NCBI GenBank assembly: GCA_037178675.1
Contig: JAYMGJ010000473.1
Span: 186,001-250,000 of the forward strand
DNA from: Scleroderma bovista
Taxonomy: Eukaryota; Basidiomycota; Agaricomycetes; Boletales; Sclerodermataceae
Direction: 5' to 3'
DNA: 64,000 nucleotides
Below the pieces are notes generated by a model. The model saw only the letters and a list, made by a program, of their open reading frames with translations. It was not told where the DNA came from and did no database searches. The position numbers were made by a program, and so were the translations under genes. Numbering within the stretch: position 1 is the stretch's first letter; the number at the start of each line of letters is the position of its first letter. Of this stretch, positions 1-11,816 are shown piece after piece.

Positions 1-1651
1 TGAGCCAGTTACAAACCAGATACAAAATTCCTTTTCCACCATCTCTCGAGGTAAACTTGCATTTGACATGTAGACAACAATATGCTTGTTCCACTGTTTT
101 GAAATATTCCCTGACACATCATCCATGAAAATAATGAGTGGAACTGAATACACCATTCATCCCTGAGATTTTGCACAAAGTGGATGTGGCTCAAGACAAG
201 CAAATTTTTTTGATGATTCTGTATAAATACTAGTTGATGATCAACTCTATCAGAATCACTGTTCAAACATACCTGTTAGCCCACACTTCAATTCATCAGG
301 ATTTGCAGCAATATCCTCAAAGGTCTGCACAAATCCAGATGTGGGAACAATGATTTGTGTGTCACTAACAATGAAACCTGCCTTTAATTTATCTAGGGTC
401 AGTCAAGTCCATAATAAATTCATGAGAAATCTCACTTCTGTCCAGTGAACCTCACGACCCAAAGCATAAAGAGGTTTTTCCTGAGTTGACCCATGTGATG
501 AATCACTCTGGGATGGTGGATCAGGTCCATAGAAAAAGTGCTCAGGTATAAAATAGTTCCCAGAGTCTTCTTGTAGAAGCTCATTTGTGAAAAAAAATTT
601 CCCATCCACCCTCACAGCAGGAGGAGATCGGAACTCTGACAACATCTTTTGGCCATTAAACACTTGTGACATCCCCAACCCACCATCCTGTGGATAGTCC
701 TGCATAACATGACGTGTGAGTGGATTTGCATAGTCCTAGATTGGTTGTGTCTATTTATCAGTACAAGCTTGACTCCAGATCATATCACATACCATTTCAA
801 TTGCCTTACCAATGTCATTCATATAAAACACATTCCCTGCCAATGATGTAACCTTCTCTATGGGATGTCCATCATTTTTTTCAATCTTTTCCTGCCATTT
901 TTTGATAGAATAAAGGGATGGCACATCCTTCATACCAATTTCCCTTGCCCAATCTAGGATGGCTTGCTTTTAGGCTTCAGAAAAGGGGAGTTGAGCAGAG
1001 CCAAAAAGTAAAGAAGTAACAAAATGCTAATAACATCTAACATTAAATGAAGCACATACATGTTCACAAAGACCCACCTCTTTTGATGGCCAAGGATAAT
1101 ATGGATTGTTCAGTGAAACTTTGGCACCTTTTATTGCCTGTGACTTAAAATGAGTGCCATGTGATGCACCATCTAGTATAGAATGTTAATGAGCAAAAGA
1201 AAAAGAATAAATATGACTTGCCTGGTAGGTCTATCCCAAAATCTTCTGAGTCCTCCAAATCACTTTCAGCCTCCTTCCCTTCATCCCTAATGTCCTCATT
1301 GACAGAAGCAAGACATGGCTCAAACAGCCTCTCACCCCTCTGCATAGCTTCCTGGAGGTCATCAAAGATGTCACCATACCCATGTGATATTTCATATGTA
1401 CAATCACCTCCAATACTCTTCCATAACTCTGAAAGGGCTAGCAGCTCGTCTTTTTCCTCAGCATAGGGTGCAGGTACAGTAGGATCATCAGAGACAGCAA
1501 GATCAGGGACAGCAGGATCAACAGGAGGACTGGGAGAACCCATAGACTGATCTCCTTCATCAATAGACATACCTTCTTGCCTGGGTTCAGGAATATGATA
1601 AGAAGGCAAGGTACCTTGAGGGAATGGATCCAGCTCCGAAATTCTTGTCAT
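1..1651 (-). pseudogene. Plavaka-type transposase remnant (5' part, runs off the left edge)
   Basis: Read on the minus strand this is a broken transposase of the Plavaka group, a CACTA/CMC-related DNA transposon family common in Agaricomycetes. From upstream to downstream: an acidic, proline-rich N-terminal stretch (1651-1145) ending in a possible intron; a segment with SLYSIKKWQEK and GNVFYMNDIGKAI (933-751); a segment with NPLTRHVMQDYPQDGG and a following F-I-P-E-H-F-F motif (705-403); and near the window edge PLIIFMDDVSGN followed by an N-K-H-I-V-V-Y-M-S-N block (about 140-20). Stops and frameshifts separate the pieces, so I treat it as a pseudogene. The catalytic C-terminal half would lie left of base 1. 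The family call rests on remembered motif order and was not checked by search. Confidence 0.7.
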
Positions 1652-2109
1652 ATTTCATTTATGGATGGATGTTTTTGCATGCTTCTTGACATCTTGTGTA
1701 TGCATTGATCAATATTTACCACAGCGTTTGGGGCAGATAAGACATTGGACACTATTCTGCTGCCCAGCATGAACATGAAAGACTGGGTGGGCAAACCCTA
1801 GATTGGACAACTGTTTTCAGTGGGATATAATACAAGAAACACACCTTTGTCATCTATCATGGGCTTAGACATTAGATCGAGCGTTGGGAGGCTGCAATCT
1901 GATGCGTGCAGGAGGAGTGAGGGTATTGGTCACGTGATCCCAAGTGTGTTGTGCTCAACTGAAATGCTTGCTCTGCTCAATTTTCTTCTATTGTCCAACA
2001 GTGCACCTCCCATGTCCAGCAATAACAAAACCAGGGAAATTCTTGTCCCTTCTCCTCTTTCTTGTCGCCCATCTTACCCTCCTGACCACTCAACTGTTAT
2101 CGGCCAAGT
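1652..2109. other. Spacer with no recognised gene
   Basis: AT/GC-mixed sequence between the Plavaka remnant and the small plus-strand ORF. Short overlapping plus-strand frames exist from 1820 but resemble nothing I recognise. No TIR pair for the Plavaka element could be found here by eye. Confidence 0.4.
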
Positions 2110-2748
2110 TTGCATGCACAATCCAAACGAGTTTTCCCTTCGACCTTTGCTGGTGACAGTGTGCTTCCAAGTCACCTTGTTGACCAGCAGATCGTAAGTT
2201 GTACATTTCTTTTTGGGTTTTCGGCTCAGCTCAGTTTTCAGCCAATTCACATATCAGTGGCCGTTGGCAAGGAATATCAGTCATTCACAACTCCAGTTGT
2301 GGAAGACATTTCCTGGGATGTTTGCAACTCAGAACATTTGCTCTGTTCAAATGAGGTAAGTTTTCTATTTCACCACAACATGCATGCTCACTCTTTACAG
2401 TTTACAATGGAGGAAGACCTTGACTTTGAAGAGCCCCATCCTGATGTCCCTATTCCATTCCTTCCACTCCCTGCAGACTTCGACTCCTCATCATTTCAAG
2501 ACTGGAATCTACTCTCGCGAAAAATTGAATCTTGGCTTGTCTCCGTCGTTCCTGTCCATTCTCAGCAGTGGACCTGGGGCTGTGATACGTTTTGGCTGGC
2601 ATTCGTTGCCACTCACCCTTCTTTTCCAGGTGGCCGATGGCCCATGTGGAACTCAAATATTCCACTTGAGGGTGAATTCATCGAGGGTTGGATTAAGGAT
2701 GGCGGTGGTTTGCGGGGTCCTGCAGTGAAGGGCAAGGCAGGTGTTTGA
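2110..2748 (+). CDS. Hypothetical protein, possibly spliced
   Basis: An open frame of 212 codons that I do not recognise. Two intron-like segments lie in frame. 2354-2399 starts GTAAGT and ends with a pyrimidine tract plus TTTACAG. 2195-2242 also starts GTAAGT and ends TTTTCAG. Removing both keeps the frame. The C-terminal part reads MEEDLDFEEPHPDVPIPFLP and then a Trp-rich stretch (WTWGCDTFW, GGRWPMWNS). No signal peptide, membrane segment or catalytic motif is evident. It faces away from the Plavaka remnant. It could be a host gene fragment or a TE passenger, and the true start is unknown. Confidence 0.35.
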   Translation: MHAQSKRVFPSTFAGDSVLPSHLVDQQIVSCTFLFGFSAQLSFQPIHISVAVGKEYQSFTTPVVEDISWDVCNSEHLLCSNEVSFLFHHNMHAHSLQFTMEEDLDFEEPHPDVPIPFLPLPADFDSSSFQDWNLLSRKIESWLVSVVPVHSQQWTWGCDTFWLAFVATHPSFPGGRWPMWNSNIPLEGEFIEGWIKDGGGLRGPAVKGKAGV

Positions 2749-3283
2749 CAGTATATATGGGCAGAATTCTCTTGACATGTTGCTCTCTTTTATCCTTCCT
2801 TCGCCACTGTTTGATTCCTTGATGAATTTCAGTGGTTAATGTACTTTACTACCTGTTGTTGTTCGTGCCTTTGTACTACACACATACTATGTACATCCAT
2901 GTGATCATTTCATACCAGAAATCCTGCTTGAGCATTTCCAGCATCTGTGATAAGCTTCAGATAACTGAGAAACCCTGTATCTGCTTGATGTCATTGAGTC
3001 ATTGCCCAAGTATTACTGTGACATAGTGTATTTGTCAAACTGATGTAAGGCATAATTACATCTGGTTGATGTCTCAAAGTTTGTCTGTGTGACACCTGTG
3101 GAGTGGCCTGTATTAGATGTTTGTGGGACAAACACATGGCATATTTTGTCAGTCTGCTACACATAATTTCAAGAGGCACAGTTGACATTCGAGTAAAGAT
3201 CTCGGCTTGATAAAATGAAATTATGTACCATGAACCCTAACCTGGTGTCAATGTCACGTCTCTCAGACACCACTCCTGACCTT
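2749..3283. other. Intergenic sequence, nothing recognised
   Basis: Low-complexity-free sequence with only short chance ORFs. The homology to the Y foldback begins abruptly near 3284, so the left limit of that element is a truncation. Confidence 0.4.
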
Positions 3284-4950
3284 TAATCCCCTTGTGCTAT
3301 TTCCTTATGTATACTGTAGTGAGCAAGCAGTAGTAATCCAAAGCCCCCTAGGTAGTCAGCAAATGTATACACAGCCAGACTACTGATGCAACCCTGATTG
3401 TGAGAAATATGTGGTTTCCTCTCTTGGCCATATCTGGAGTGGTTGCCTCCATTGTGGATATCATTGATCTTTGGGTCTAGTATAGTAGTACCTATTTAGA
3501 TATTTTTGAGCTGCAAGTATCCATGTTAAACACATTTGAGACTGATATAACATGGGGGGAATAAATGACACAACTATGCAGAAAATCAATCCTCAGTGGT
3601 CTGATCTGCAATTTCCATGACACTGTGTGGGTATGACATGGTCCTATTTGTTTGGTACATGTTTACTGCAGCTGTGGTGACCTGTGAGATTATACCCACA
3701 GCCATATTTGTCCATATAATCCTTCCTGTGGCTAGAACTTGTTGCATTAACTGCGCAAATCATAATTTACACAGTTGTACCTGCCTATGCAATGTGTTGT
3801 ATGGCCTAAGTCATTAGGGGCATGTGCACTGCGCCTGTGCTAGGCCACAGTAATTTTCCCACAGCCTTATGTGTCCATACAATCCCTCCTGCAAATAGGA
3901 CTGGGATCTCAGTGCATTAACTACACAAAGCATATTTACACAGTTGTACATGTCCAGGACATGGTGTGTATGGCCCTGTGGCTAGGACTGGGATCTCAGT
4001 GCATTAACTGCGCAAATCATATTTACACAGTTGTACATGCCCGGGACATAGTGTGTATAGCCTTATCTGTTAGGTACATGTACACCACAGCTGTGCTACA
4101 CCGCAGTAATTTTTCTGCAGCCTTATTTGTCCATACAATCCTTCCTGTGGCTAGGACTGGGATCTCAGTGCATTAACTATGCAAATCATATTTACTCAGT
4201 TGTACATGCCCAGGAAATGGTTTGTATGGCCTTATTTGTAAGGGACATGTGTACTGCAGCTGTGTTAGGCTGTGGTAATTTTCCTGTGGCCTCATTTGTC
4301 CATACAATCCTTCCTACTACTAGATCATGTATTAACTGTGAAAATCATATGTACTCAGTTGTACATAGCCTGGAACTGTTTTGTATGGCCTTATTTGTTA
4401 AGGACATGTGTACTGTGGCTGCGCTAGGCCGCAGTAATTTTCCTGTGGCCATATTTGTCCATATAATCCATCCTGCTGCTAGAACTTGTATTTTTCTGCA
4501 TCATCTGTACAAATCATATTTACACAGTTGTACATGCCCAGGACATGGTTTGTATGGCCTTATTTGTTAGGGGCATGTCCAATCAAGCCACATTAGTCAA
4601 CCTGAGATAGTCAACCTGCAGTAATCAACTCGTGGTAGTCAACCCGAGTTAGTTAACTGCAGTAGTTAATCTGCAGTAGTTAACCCATGGTAGTTAACCC
4701 ACGGTAGTCAACCCGAGTTAGTTAACCCATGGTAGTCAACCTGTGGTAGTCAAACCCTGGCAGTGAACCTGCAGTTCTATTTGTAGTTCCACCTTATTGC
4801 CCAGTGGCTCAGCCCTACTATATTCATTGGTACTAATGTTTCCTAGCCCACCCATTACCTTCCATTACAGCAAATCTCAGCCTGCACATATGACATGGTG
4901 ATTACACCTTTATCCACTCCTCTGAAACAGCACCATAGCCCACCCATATC
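3284..4950 (+). repeat. Foldback element Y, decayed single arm
   Basis: Matches the right arm of the better preserved Y element at 60768-64000 and, in reverse complement, its left arm. It contains about four tandem units of roughly 165 bp (each with TTTGTCCATA, an AGTGCATTAACTG block and GTTGTACATG) over 3700-4570. A short-period array of GTTGACTACC-type units (here read as GTAGTCAACC/TAGTTAACC) covers 4590-4770. The outer end (4771-4950) stops at GCCCACCCATATC, the same boundary as at 60768. Most CCGCGG sites of the other copy are CCACAG, CTGCAG or CCATGG here, so this copy has lost CpGs. The partner arm is missing. Confidence 0.75.
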
Positions 4951-5426
4951 TTTGGACTTGTAGGACACCCAGTGCTGGCCTAAAGCTCTACTATTGTTGT
5001 TTATCAGATATACCTTGTATCTAATCAGTTCTCTAGGCTCAAGCACAGTCTAGCTCATCTATCCATTCCATTCCATCACTATCCATTGCATTCTTCAAGC
5101 AGAAACCATCCCCTTGCTTCCCTGTTGTTCCATCACTGCTGTTACACCCCTATTGCCAATCTATCATCACTGCTCAACTCCAGGACTCTTTCTAACCACT
5201 GTGGTAGGCTGAAGAGGAGTCAATACCATCCCAAGTTGCATATCTTCCCCATCAAAAGCCCTTCCCTTCCCTCCTGCACATTACCTGAAGGTGTGCAACA
5301 CACTCCCCTGTGGAGATTAAATACCAGAACTGCAGAGGAATACAACATGTAGTGTTGGTTGTTGGTTATTCTGGTCACAGTCACATGTCACAGACCATCT
5401 CATTGTCACATGTCACAGAACATGTC
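4951..5426. other. Unassigned spacer
   Basis: No gene seen. TCACATGTCACAGA occurs twice at about 5382-5424, just before the E repeat. Confidence 0.35.
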
Positions 5427-6160
5427 TGTCAAGTCCGGGTCTACTCCAGTAAGAGGTCTGGTCAAGTCCGAACGGAAACGGAAGAAGGAGAAGGGCAGAG
5501 GCTGGACAAGGAGTTAGTCCGGCCGAAGTTGAGACTGATTGGATTCAACGACAAGGGAATCGAGCGTTGATCCCTTGCGTAGGTTCCAGTCAAGAGGAGA
5601 TGGAGACAAGCAAGAACAGGAGTAGTGACTATAGTTGATTTCAGACTGAGGTATACAGGACAGAGTACAGGGTACTTATACTATGGAGCACTAGGGTCGA
5701 GTATTTACGGTGACAAGTAAACAGCCCAAAGGGCGGACAAGGAACAACCAGAGTTGAGACTAGGTCAGGTTCGATGAAAATAAGTAAGGTCCAGAGAAAA
5801 TACTACAAGGTAGAAGATATAAACGGGACATGGAGAACTCACGGTACAACAGGGTAGACAGGGAAGTGTGGTAACGACTGGATCAAGGCTAATGCAAAGG
5901 GTCGCACTTAGTGGAAGGGTATGTGCGCGTCCAGGACCGGAGTGATGTGCAGAGGTCCGGAGTTGAGCTGTAGTACTGTGATGCGACCGGAGTAACCAGA
6001 TAAGAGTCCGGAGTTGGACATGGTCTTGACAATGTCATAGACCATGTTACAGCTACATGTTATAATATTTATTGTATATAAACAGTGGACATCACTGACA
6101 TAATATAACAGCTCTTGACCAGCTACCACTATCATCTTTACTTGTGCACTTCACTCAACA
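5427..6160 (+). repeat. LTR-like repeat E, copy 1
   Basis: Begins TGTCAAGTCCGGGTCTACTC and shows long similarity to 6275-6562 and, reversed, to about 21640-22354 and 23640-24800. The 3' half carries a cluster of CCGGAGT motifs (about 5937-6015), followed by TGTATATAAAC (about 6073) that could be a TATA box. A TG start, several copies and a promoter-like 3' end suggest an LTR. I could not fix the right terminus or find a partner LTR, so the class is inferred. Confidence 0.5.
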
Positions 6161-6274
6161 GGTGAGTTGGAGTAGCAGTTTCTCTATGTAGTTAGGATAT
6201 TGCTTCAACAACATTGACAAAAATGAGGAAAGAGTCATCTGGACTTCAACTCACTGTTGGCAATGATTAGGCAG

Positions 6275-6562
6275 TGTCAAGTCCAGGTCTACTCCAGTAG
6301 GGGTCCAGTCAAGTCCAGACAAACATGGTCAAAGGAAGAGGGTTGAGGGCTGAACAAGAGGTTAGTCTGGCCAGAGTTGGTGACCGCTTGGATTCAATGA
6401 CTAAAGATAATAAGTGTTGATCCCTTGTGTAGGTTCCAGTCAAGAGGAGGTAGAGACAGAGACAGACAGGAACAGAAGTAGTAACTTTGGTTGATTTCAG
6501 ACTGGAGAGTACAGGATAAACTACAGAGTACTTATACTAAGTAAGAACTAGGGATGAGTACT
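6275..6562 (+). repeat. LTR-like repeat E, copy 2 (truncated)
   Basis: Repeats the first ~285 bp of copy 1 (start TGTCAAGTCCAGGTCTACTC). It is cut after ATGAGTAC, where the solo-LTR family begins with ATGGGGCCC. In the reversed copy near 22070 the same E sequence continues, so 6562/6563 is a chimeric junction. Confidence 0.6.
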
Positions 6563-8122
6563 ATGGGGCCCAAAAGAGAGGGGGGGAAAGCATGGGATGA
6601 GTAGATTAAAGCTAAATGAGCATATGCAATGACATAATGAATATGAATCATAGGGGCATGAGTCATGAATTGATAAGCAGCATAATAAACATGATTTGAA
6701 GGATGATTGGTAAGTGATTGGTAAGGGGAGTAATAGGGATTAGTAATGCCAAGAGGGGATGAATAATGCACAGCAGAGTGAGTTAGAGTGAGCCAGAGCG
6801 ACTCTGTGTGACTCAGACAGAAGGAAAATACAATCTGTGATTGATTGAACTTTAGATCTGAAGATGAGCTTCTGAAGCAGTGCCACTGATGGAAGTGGCT
6901 GGGGGATAATAAGAGAATTGATCCAACCAGAAGAGCAGTGTCAGGGGGCCTGGAATGTCAAGTAGAGTCACAGTTGGTCACAGAGTATCACAAATTCCTT
7001 GAGTTGAGCTTCTGTAGGACAAAAACACGAAGATTGGTGCTCCTCAAGAGCAGTCTTCCCTTGAGCAGTAAGGGGAAGGTTCTGTACTCTATAAGGGCTC
7101 CTAAGAAGGGTTCTAGAGCACTGTTTCATTTGTGTTTGCTGTGGGATAGCAGGGAAGTGAAACATGAGTAGCGGATTTGACGTGTCCAGGAAAGTGAGAT
7201 GAATAACAGAGGGAGATGGATGTGACAGGACTCTGGGATGAAAGGACCATATGCAGAGGACTCAGGAGACACAGAGATGACCAGGTATGAATTTTCAAGT
7301 CTAACAATAGACTTGAGACAACCAAAGTACGTGTGCGACACAGGACTAACAAGGAGAACATGCTGACCAAGAACAGAGGGACTGAGGGAGCAGGCTGGGA
7401 AGATATGTACCAGGCAGTACACAGGAGCTCAGGGATAGGCTGTCCTAAGAGCAGGACATAGTTGAGGTCTGCTGCAATAGCAGAGAAATGTTCCAGAGGA
7501 AATGCAAACTCCATAGTGACTGATGAAGTGGGTGTCTAGATTGCAGGTGGAATATCTCTGTGGGAAATAAATGGATTTATGTCGAAACTCGACAGGCAGA
7601 TAGACCACAGCCTAGGCTCCATGATGGTATAGTTGCATGCCTGATAGCTTCAAAAACGGCAGAGCTATTCAAAAAGTCAGAATGCCAGCACTGGGTGCCT
7701 AAATTAGACATTTGGGTGCTTAAAATGATTCTTCTCTTTCTCCTTCATTTTTCAATTGTTTCTTCTGCTTCTTTGATTGTTCTGGTATGGGAGTTGGACT
7801 GCAATTGCTTGCATTCCTTTCTCATACTGAAGTGGTCATTATTCATTGGATTCTTCTGCTTCTTGGCAGTTCTTGTGCAAGGGATGACTGCCATCTCTTG
7901 CTCCAGGATAGTCATTCTTGTGTGATAGATGGCTATGATGAGGATTGTACTCATTCTTCGCATAAGGATAGTCTTGACTTTGCATGATATGGATAGTGAG
8001 GGCTGTCTGTATCCCTCAAGTCGGGGCAATCTTTCAACAGATCTTGTGTACATTCTTCACATTAGTTTCATCAGCTAACTTTTCTCCATGTTCACAGTAC
8101 CAAACATGTTTGGTGCGTGACA
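6563..8122 (+). repeat. Long solo-LTR-like repeat, copy 1 (subfamily 1, 5' truncated)
   Basis: Aligned by eye to five other copies in the window. It ends with ACCAAACATGTTTGGTGCGTGACA, the same terminus as the others, but its 5' end lacks the TGTGAGTCAAAG start found in copies 4-6. With copy 3 it forms a diverged subfamily. The antisense ORF of the family is present at 7113-7514 on the minus strand but is frameshifted after about 50 codons. Confidence 0.65.
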
Positions 8123-9634
8123 CCATTACAATTGGACCTATATGTGAAGCGAGGGGTGAAGGACTCTTCAAAGATGAATCCTCTGAGCCTCCAATCTGTT
8201 GGAGGCTCACAATGCTCAGGGTCTGAGCTGTTGCTAACCCCAGCGAACTGTTTGGCACAGCCAGTGCGACTCAGACAATGAATGAAGTCACACCATTTGG
8301 TGATCTCATCTCCCCAGCCAGGGACTCCTTTTGGTAATCCATCATGCCAGTAGGTAGTGTGATTCCTCCTTATTAGGATCAACAGAGGTATCGTCCTTGA
8401 CAGTGGTTGCCGGCTGGATGTCATCGCTCTGTAGGAGTAAGTGTGCATATTGGTGGGAGCTGGTGCTGATGATGATGAGGCGGCAGATGATTGCACCACC
8501 TCAGGAGCAGAAGGTAGTGATGTTGAGGCAGTGGCAGGTTGTGCTGCCTCAGAGGCTGGGAGTAATGACGGCGAGGTGACGGAGGATTGTGTCACCTTGG
8601 GAGCAGATGGTAGCGACAATGAGGCAGCGGAGGGTTGCACTGCCTCAGGAGCAGAGGAAGGAGGCTGGGATATGGCCTCAGAGTGTTGTTCCTCTTCTGT
8701 ACAGCCATTTCCTCACTCAGCCCATTTCACCTGCTTGTATCCCTCACGCTTGCTCTTTCCACAAGCCAAAGCCTGCATGGGGGGATACCAGTGCTTGAAT
8801 GCATAACTCATCATGCTATTTTTGAGGGGCTTGACCCTCGTATGATGGTCTGTATCTGCCATGTATGTTGAGCCAAGCTATAAATTTTTGCTCAAACTTA
8901 GTGTTGGGTGAGTTGCTCTTCTCCAACTCCTTCACTACTCAGGCATAGAACTTGTCAAGTTCAGTGGTTGTGTTGAGCAGGCACACTGCTCCTAGCCAGA
9001 TGGCACTGGTGATCAGGGGTGCGATACCACAACAAATGTTTCTGAGGATGTTCTCTCTGTGGGGGTCCTCGAACTGATACAGACAGTTGTTGAACTGTAT
9101 GTGTAGATATTTGGTACCATCCAGCAGCATGTTTACTCAGTTAGGGATTTCTCCCCAGCCAAGTAGAGGGAACATTGTTTCCTTGGGGTTTTTGAGCTGT
9201 CCTGTCAGCAAGGACCTGGATGGCTTAGCAACATCAATGTTCATGTCACCAAAGATGGTGCCCAGTGAGTCAGGACGGAAGCAGGTGCGACCTGGGGATT
9301 GCGATTGAGAACAATGTTCTCTAGAGTACGATGTGGGTGTTACCCCACTCCCTCCCCCTGGAGAAATGAGATGTTCCTCCAAGGGTCAACTAGATGGGCC
9401 CACCCCAGAAGGATCCTCTGGGCAGGCTGAGGGGATGTACATTGAGAGCAGGCAAGCCTGCTCGAACACAGTGGAAGTCTACTGCTGTGAGAAGGTGGAG
9501 GCCTTCTCCACCTTTTCAGTGTGCTTGCGCCAATAGTTGCATTCGTGACGCATCAATGCAAGGTCATCCTCAAGGCCAGACATGCAGGCACTCCACCTGA
9601 AGACGAGTGTGAGACTGTAGGCAGTCTTTGTGTG
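8123..9634 (-). pseudogene. ORF downstream of gypsy-D pol, 3' part (unknown function)
   Basis: Minus-strand coding remnant, read 9634 to 8123, in several frames. Recognisable blocks are GLEDDLALMRHECNYWRKHT, then TMFPLLGWGEIPN, LLDGTKYLHIQFNNCLYQFE and WLGAVCLLNTTTELDKFYA, then a Ser/Pro/Ala-rich tail. Its upstream half sits beyond the gypsy-A insertion at 15970-16330. Removing gypsy-A and one GTGTG copy brings the two halves together on the same strand. I do not recognise the product. Its position after the gypsy-D chromodomain suggests an accessory ORF of that retroelement or a neighbouring TE gene. Confidence 0.5.
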
Positions 9635-10005
9635 TGTAATGGACCAACTTTTTATCTTATCTAATCTGCGATTAGATAGCATTTATCTTATCTTAGTGTA
9701 CAGCCGTATCTTATCTACCTAGTCTAGACCTGCGCCTCATGCTGTACATGCTGCCTCCCTTGATGTCATTCCGCATAGCCTTAGCTCCACTATGACATCA
9801 CTTAGCATAGCATCACACAGCACGTAGCCTCATGGATAGCCTTGCGTAGCCCTCGTGTAGCGTAGTATATATACTGTGCAATCCAGCACCCAGAGGCTCT
9901 CCATTCGAGCTCATCTTGGGTTATTGCTCTAGATACTTGCGTCCTATTCCTCCTCAGAGTCTTGCGTGTAGTTGGGTCTTAGGTGTTCTGCCTAGGGTCA
10001 TCTCA
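9635..10005 (+). repeat. Gypsy-A 5' LTR
   Basis: 371 bp, starts TGTAATGGACC and ends GGTCATCTCA. It contains the inverted motif ATCTTATCTAATCTGCGATT/AGATAG near the start and the promoter described separately. Confidence 0.93.
9866..9913 (+). promoter_or_regulatory. Predicted LTR promoter and RNA start (TATA plus ATTCGAGCTCA)
   Basis: TATATATA at 9866-9873 lies about 30 nt before ATTCGAGCTCA (9903-9913). If transcription starts at this A, the first 11 nt of the RNA are exactly complementary to 10008-10018. The same arrangement is kept in the 3' LTR and in the gypsy-B LTR. Confidence 0.6.
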
Positions 10006-10007
10006 CC

Positions 10008-10018
10008 TGAGCTCGAAT
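10008..10018 (+). promoter_or_regulatory. Self-complementary primer binding site of gypsy-A
   Basis: TGAGCTCGAAT lies 2 nt after the 5' LTR and is the perfect reverse complement of 9903-9913 within the LTR. No tRNA-like PBS starting TGG is seen here. This is the Tf1/sushi self-priming layout, in which the mRNA 5' end folds back to prime reverse transcription. Confidence 0.7.
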
Positions 10019-10813
10019 CTATACATCTTACTCGCTCTACTACGCGCTCTCCTAGCCTTATAAGGAAACTATACCCGGACTCCAGGGTTAAGGAGCTTCA
10101 CCTTCATATCCTTGCGTTTCGTTACACGGCCAGCCTTTAGTGCCGTTCCCGTAGTGCTTCGGCATTGGGAGTTTTTAGCACCGCTTCCTTTACGTACTGT
10201 ACACCAGCCCAGGGTCGTGCCTGGTGTCTGAAGGTCGGCGCCCGTTCAAGAGAGGTTCGCAGCCTCAAGGCGATTGAGACATAGTTACCCAGTAGTTCCT
10301 GCGTCTGTGCAGAGGTAGACCTGTGATCTGCAGCCTGTGTCCAGTATATTCTGCATAGCTGTGCCAGAGTGCGGTCTGCGACGAGTGCGACAGGCGAACA
10401 GAGTTTATGCTTAGCACACAGGAACACCTGTGGGGATCTAGTCCCATATAGTCATATACCTACGTCACCCCTTACGTTACCACCATACCTTACCAGTTCC
10501 CTCGTCACCTCGAGCGCAACAGGAGCACTTGGCGATCATCTACGGTCCCTGCCCTGTCACTAGTGAAGAAGCTCTCGCTAGGGAAGTCGCCCTTGAAGAG
10601 GAGAACCAGTTCACCGCTGCCGTTGCCGCCTACAGTCGCCTTGTCAGCGACTTCGAAATCCAAGTCCTCCTCCGCCTCCACCGTTCCCTTCCTGTTGCGC
10701 CCTTGCCAGACCTCCCGCTCGCTCACCGCCGCACGTTCCGGTCCTCCCGCCTCCGACTGGTTAAACAAAGACCTACCCCCTATTCCTGTCTCCACCCCTA
10801 CTGAGTCAGAAGA

Positions 10814-11816
10814 ATGGCTGACCTCAACGCTCTCCTCGGTCAGCTCATCCAGGGGCAGATCGATCTCCAGAACCATATCGCGGCCCTTGCGGCTGCACAG
10901 CCTCAACCTGCACCGCCGTCACGCAAGAAGGTGGTCGCGGATCCCGGCTCTTTCGACGGTTCTCCCGCCAAGTTCCATGAGTGGTGGAGCAAACTCAAGG
11001 TCTGGCTGGAGATCACGATGGCGGGGGCCAATGACGCGTCGGTTGCAGCAGCCGTCTTCTCTCGGCTCACAGGTCCGAAGGCTGGTCGGTGGGCTCAGGT
11101 CCGCCTTGACCAGTGCATGGCGGCCACAGCCGCCCTCGCAGCCGCCCCGCCCCTCGCCCCGGGAGCAGTTCCCCCTCCGCCGGCATGGCCCACCAGGGCA
11201 GACCTCGAGGCGGAGGTAGAAGGGTTCTTCCTCCCCGGGAACAACCAGGAGTGGGCCAGGGCCCAGTTGTTACGTCTTCGTCAGGGCCCTCGTCAGCGCA
11301 TTGACGACTTTCTTAGTGCAGTTCGAAGCGCTTAAAGATCCAAAGTCACTGCGTGGACGATTACGCCAGGGACCTGCTCGAAAGAGCGCTCCAGAGGAAA
11401 CTCCTGGAGCAAATCTATATTCAAAACATGCGTCGCGATACCTATGCCCGACTAAGCGCATGTTGGCCAGGGAAATGGGAAGAGCCCAGGAGCTCTTCTT
11501 AATAAACACGCAATCACAAGGAACGACCCGCTACTACCAGGGTCAAAATTATTCGTCATCAGCCACATCGGGGAGTGGTACCCCTATGGATATCGGTGCC
11601 GCTGATACAACTCAGCAAAGGGGTAAAGGGCCCCAATGCTACAACTGCCAACAATTTGGCCACATCGCACGTGAGTGCACACAGCCGCGCCGCCCTCGTC
11701 GTGGGCAACAACAAGCACGGGCAGCACAGGCCCCGCCGGAGGATGACCGGCTAAACGCAGTGTGTGGAATGACGTTTGCAGAGATGCAAGCATTTTTCAG
11801 AGATTTAAAAGATTAG
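10814..11816 (+). pseudogene. gag: Gypsy-A gag (one frameshift)
   Basis: Starts at ATG 10814 (MADLNALLGQLIQGQIDLQ), with a retrotransposon-gag core (GSFDGSPAKFHEWWSKLKVW, then LEAEVEGFFLPGNNQEWARA). At about 11312 the frame shifts by one base within the sequence DDFL-VQFEALKD, and reading continues in the overlapping frame to 11816. A zinc knuckle CYNCQQFGHIAREC (C-x2-C-x4-H-x4-C, about 11637-11678) precedes the C-terminus MTFAEMQAFFRDLKD. Without the slip the protein would be about 333 residues. It forms the virus-like particle and binds RNA. The pol frame begins in the -1 frame across the gag stop. The 10019-10813 leader is long and GC-rich, with no conserved ORF I can name. Confidence 0.8.

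Noticed and set aside
8441..8806. Plus-strand acidic ORF (Gly/Ala/Asp/Glu-rich)
   Set aside because: It is the complement of the Ser/Pro/Ala-rich minus-strand ORF that fits the interrupted gene downstream of gypsy-D; treated as a shadow.
9630..9640. Prokaryote-style promoters or ribosome binding sites anywhere in the window
   Set aside because: Introns, gypsy/copia/hAT/Tc1 content and codon use are eukaryotic, so such sites would be meaningless here.
10137..11219. Several long frames on both strands around the gypsy-A leader and gag start
   Set aside because: GC-rich composition keeps alternate frames open. Only the frame with a gag core and zinc knuckle is supported.
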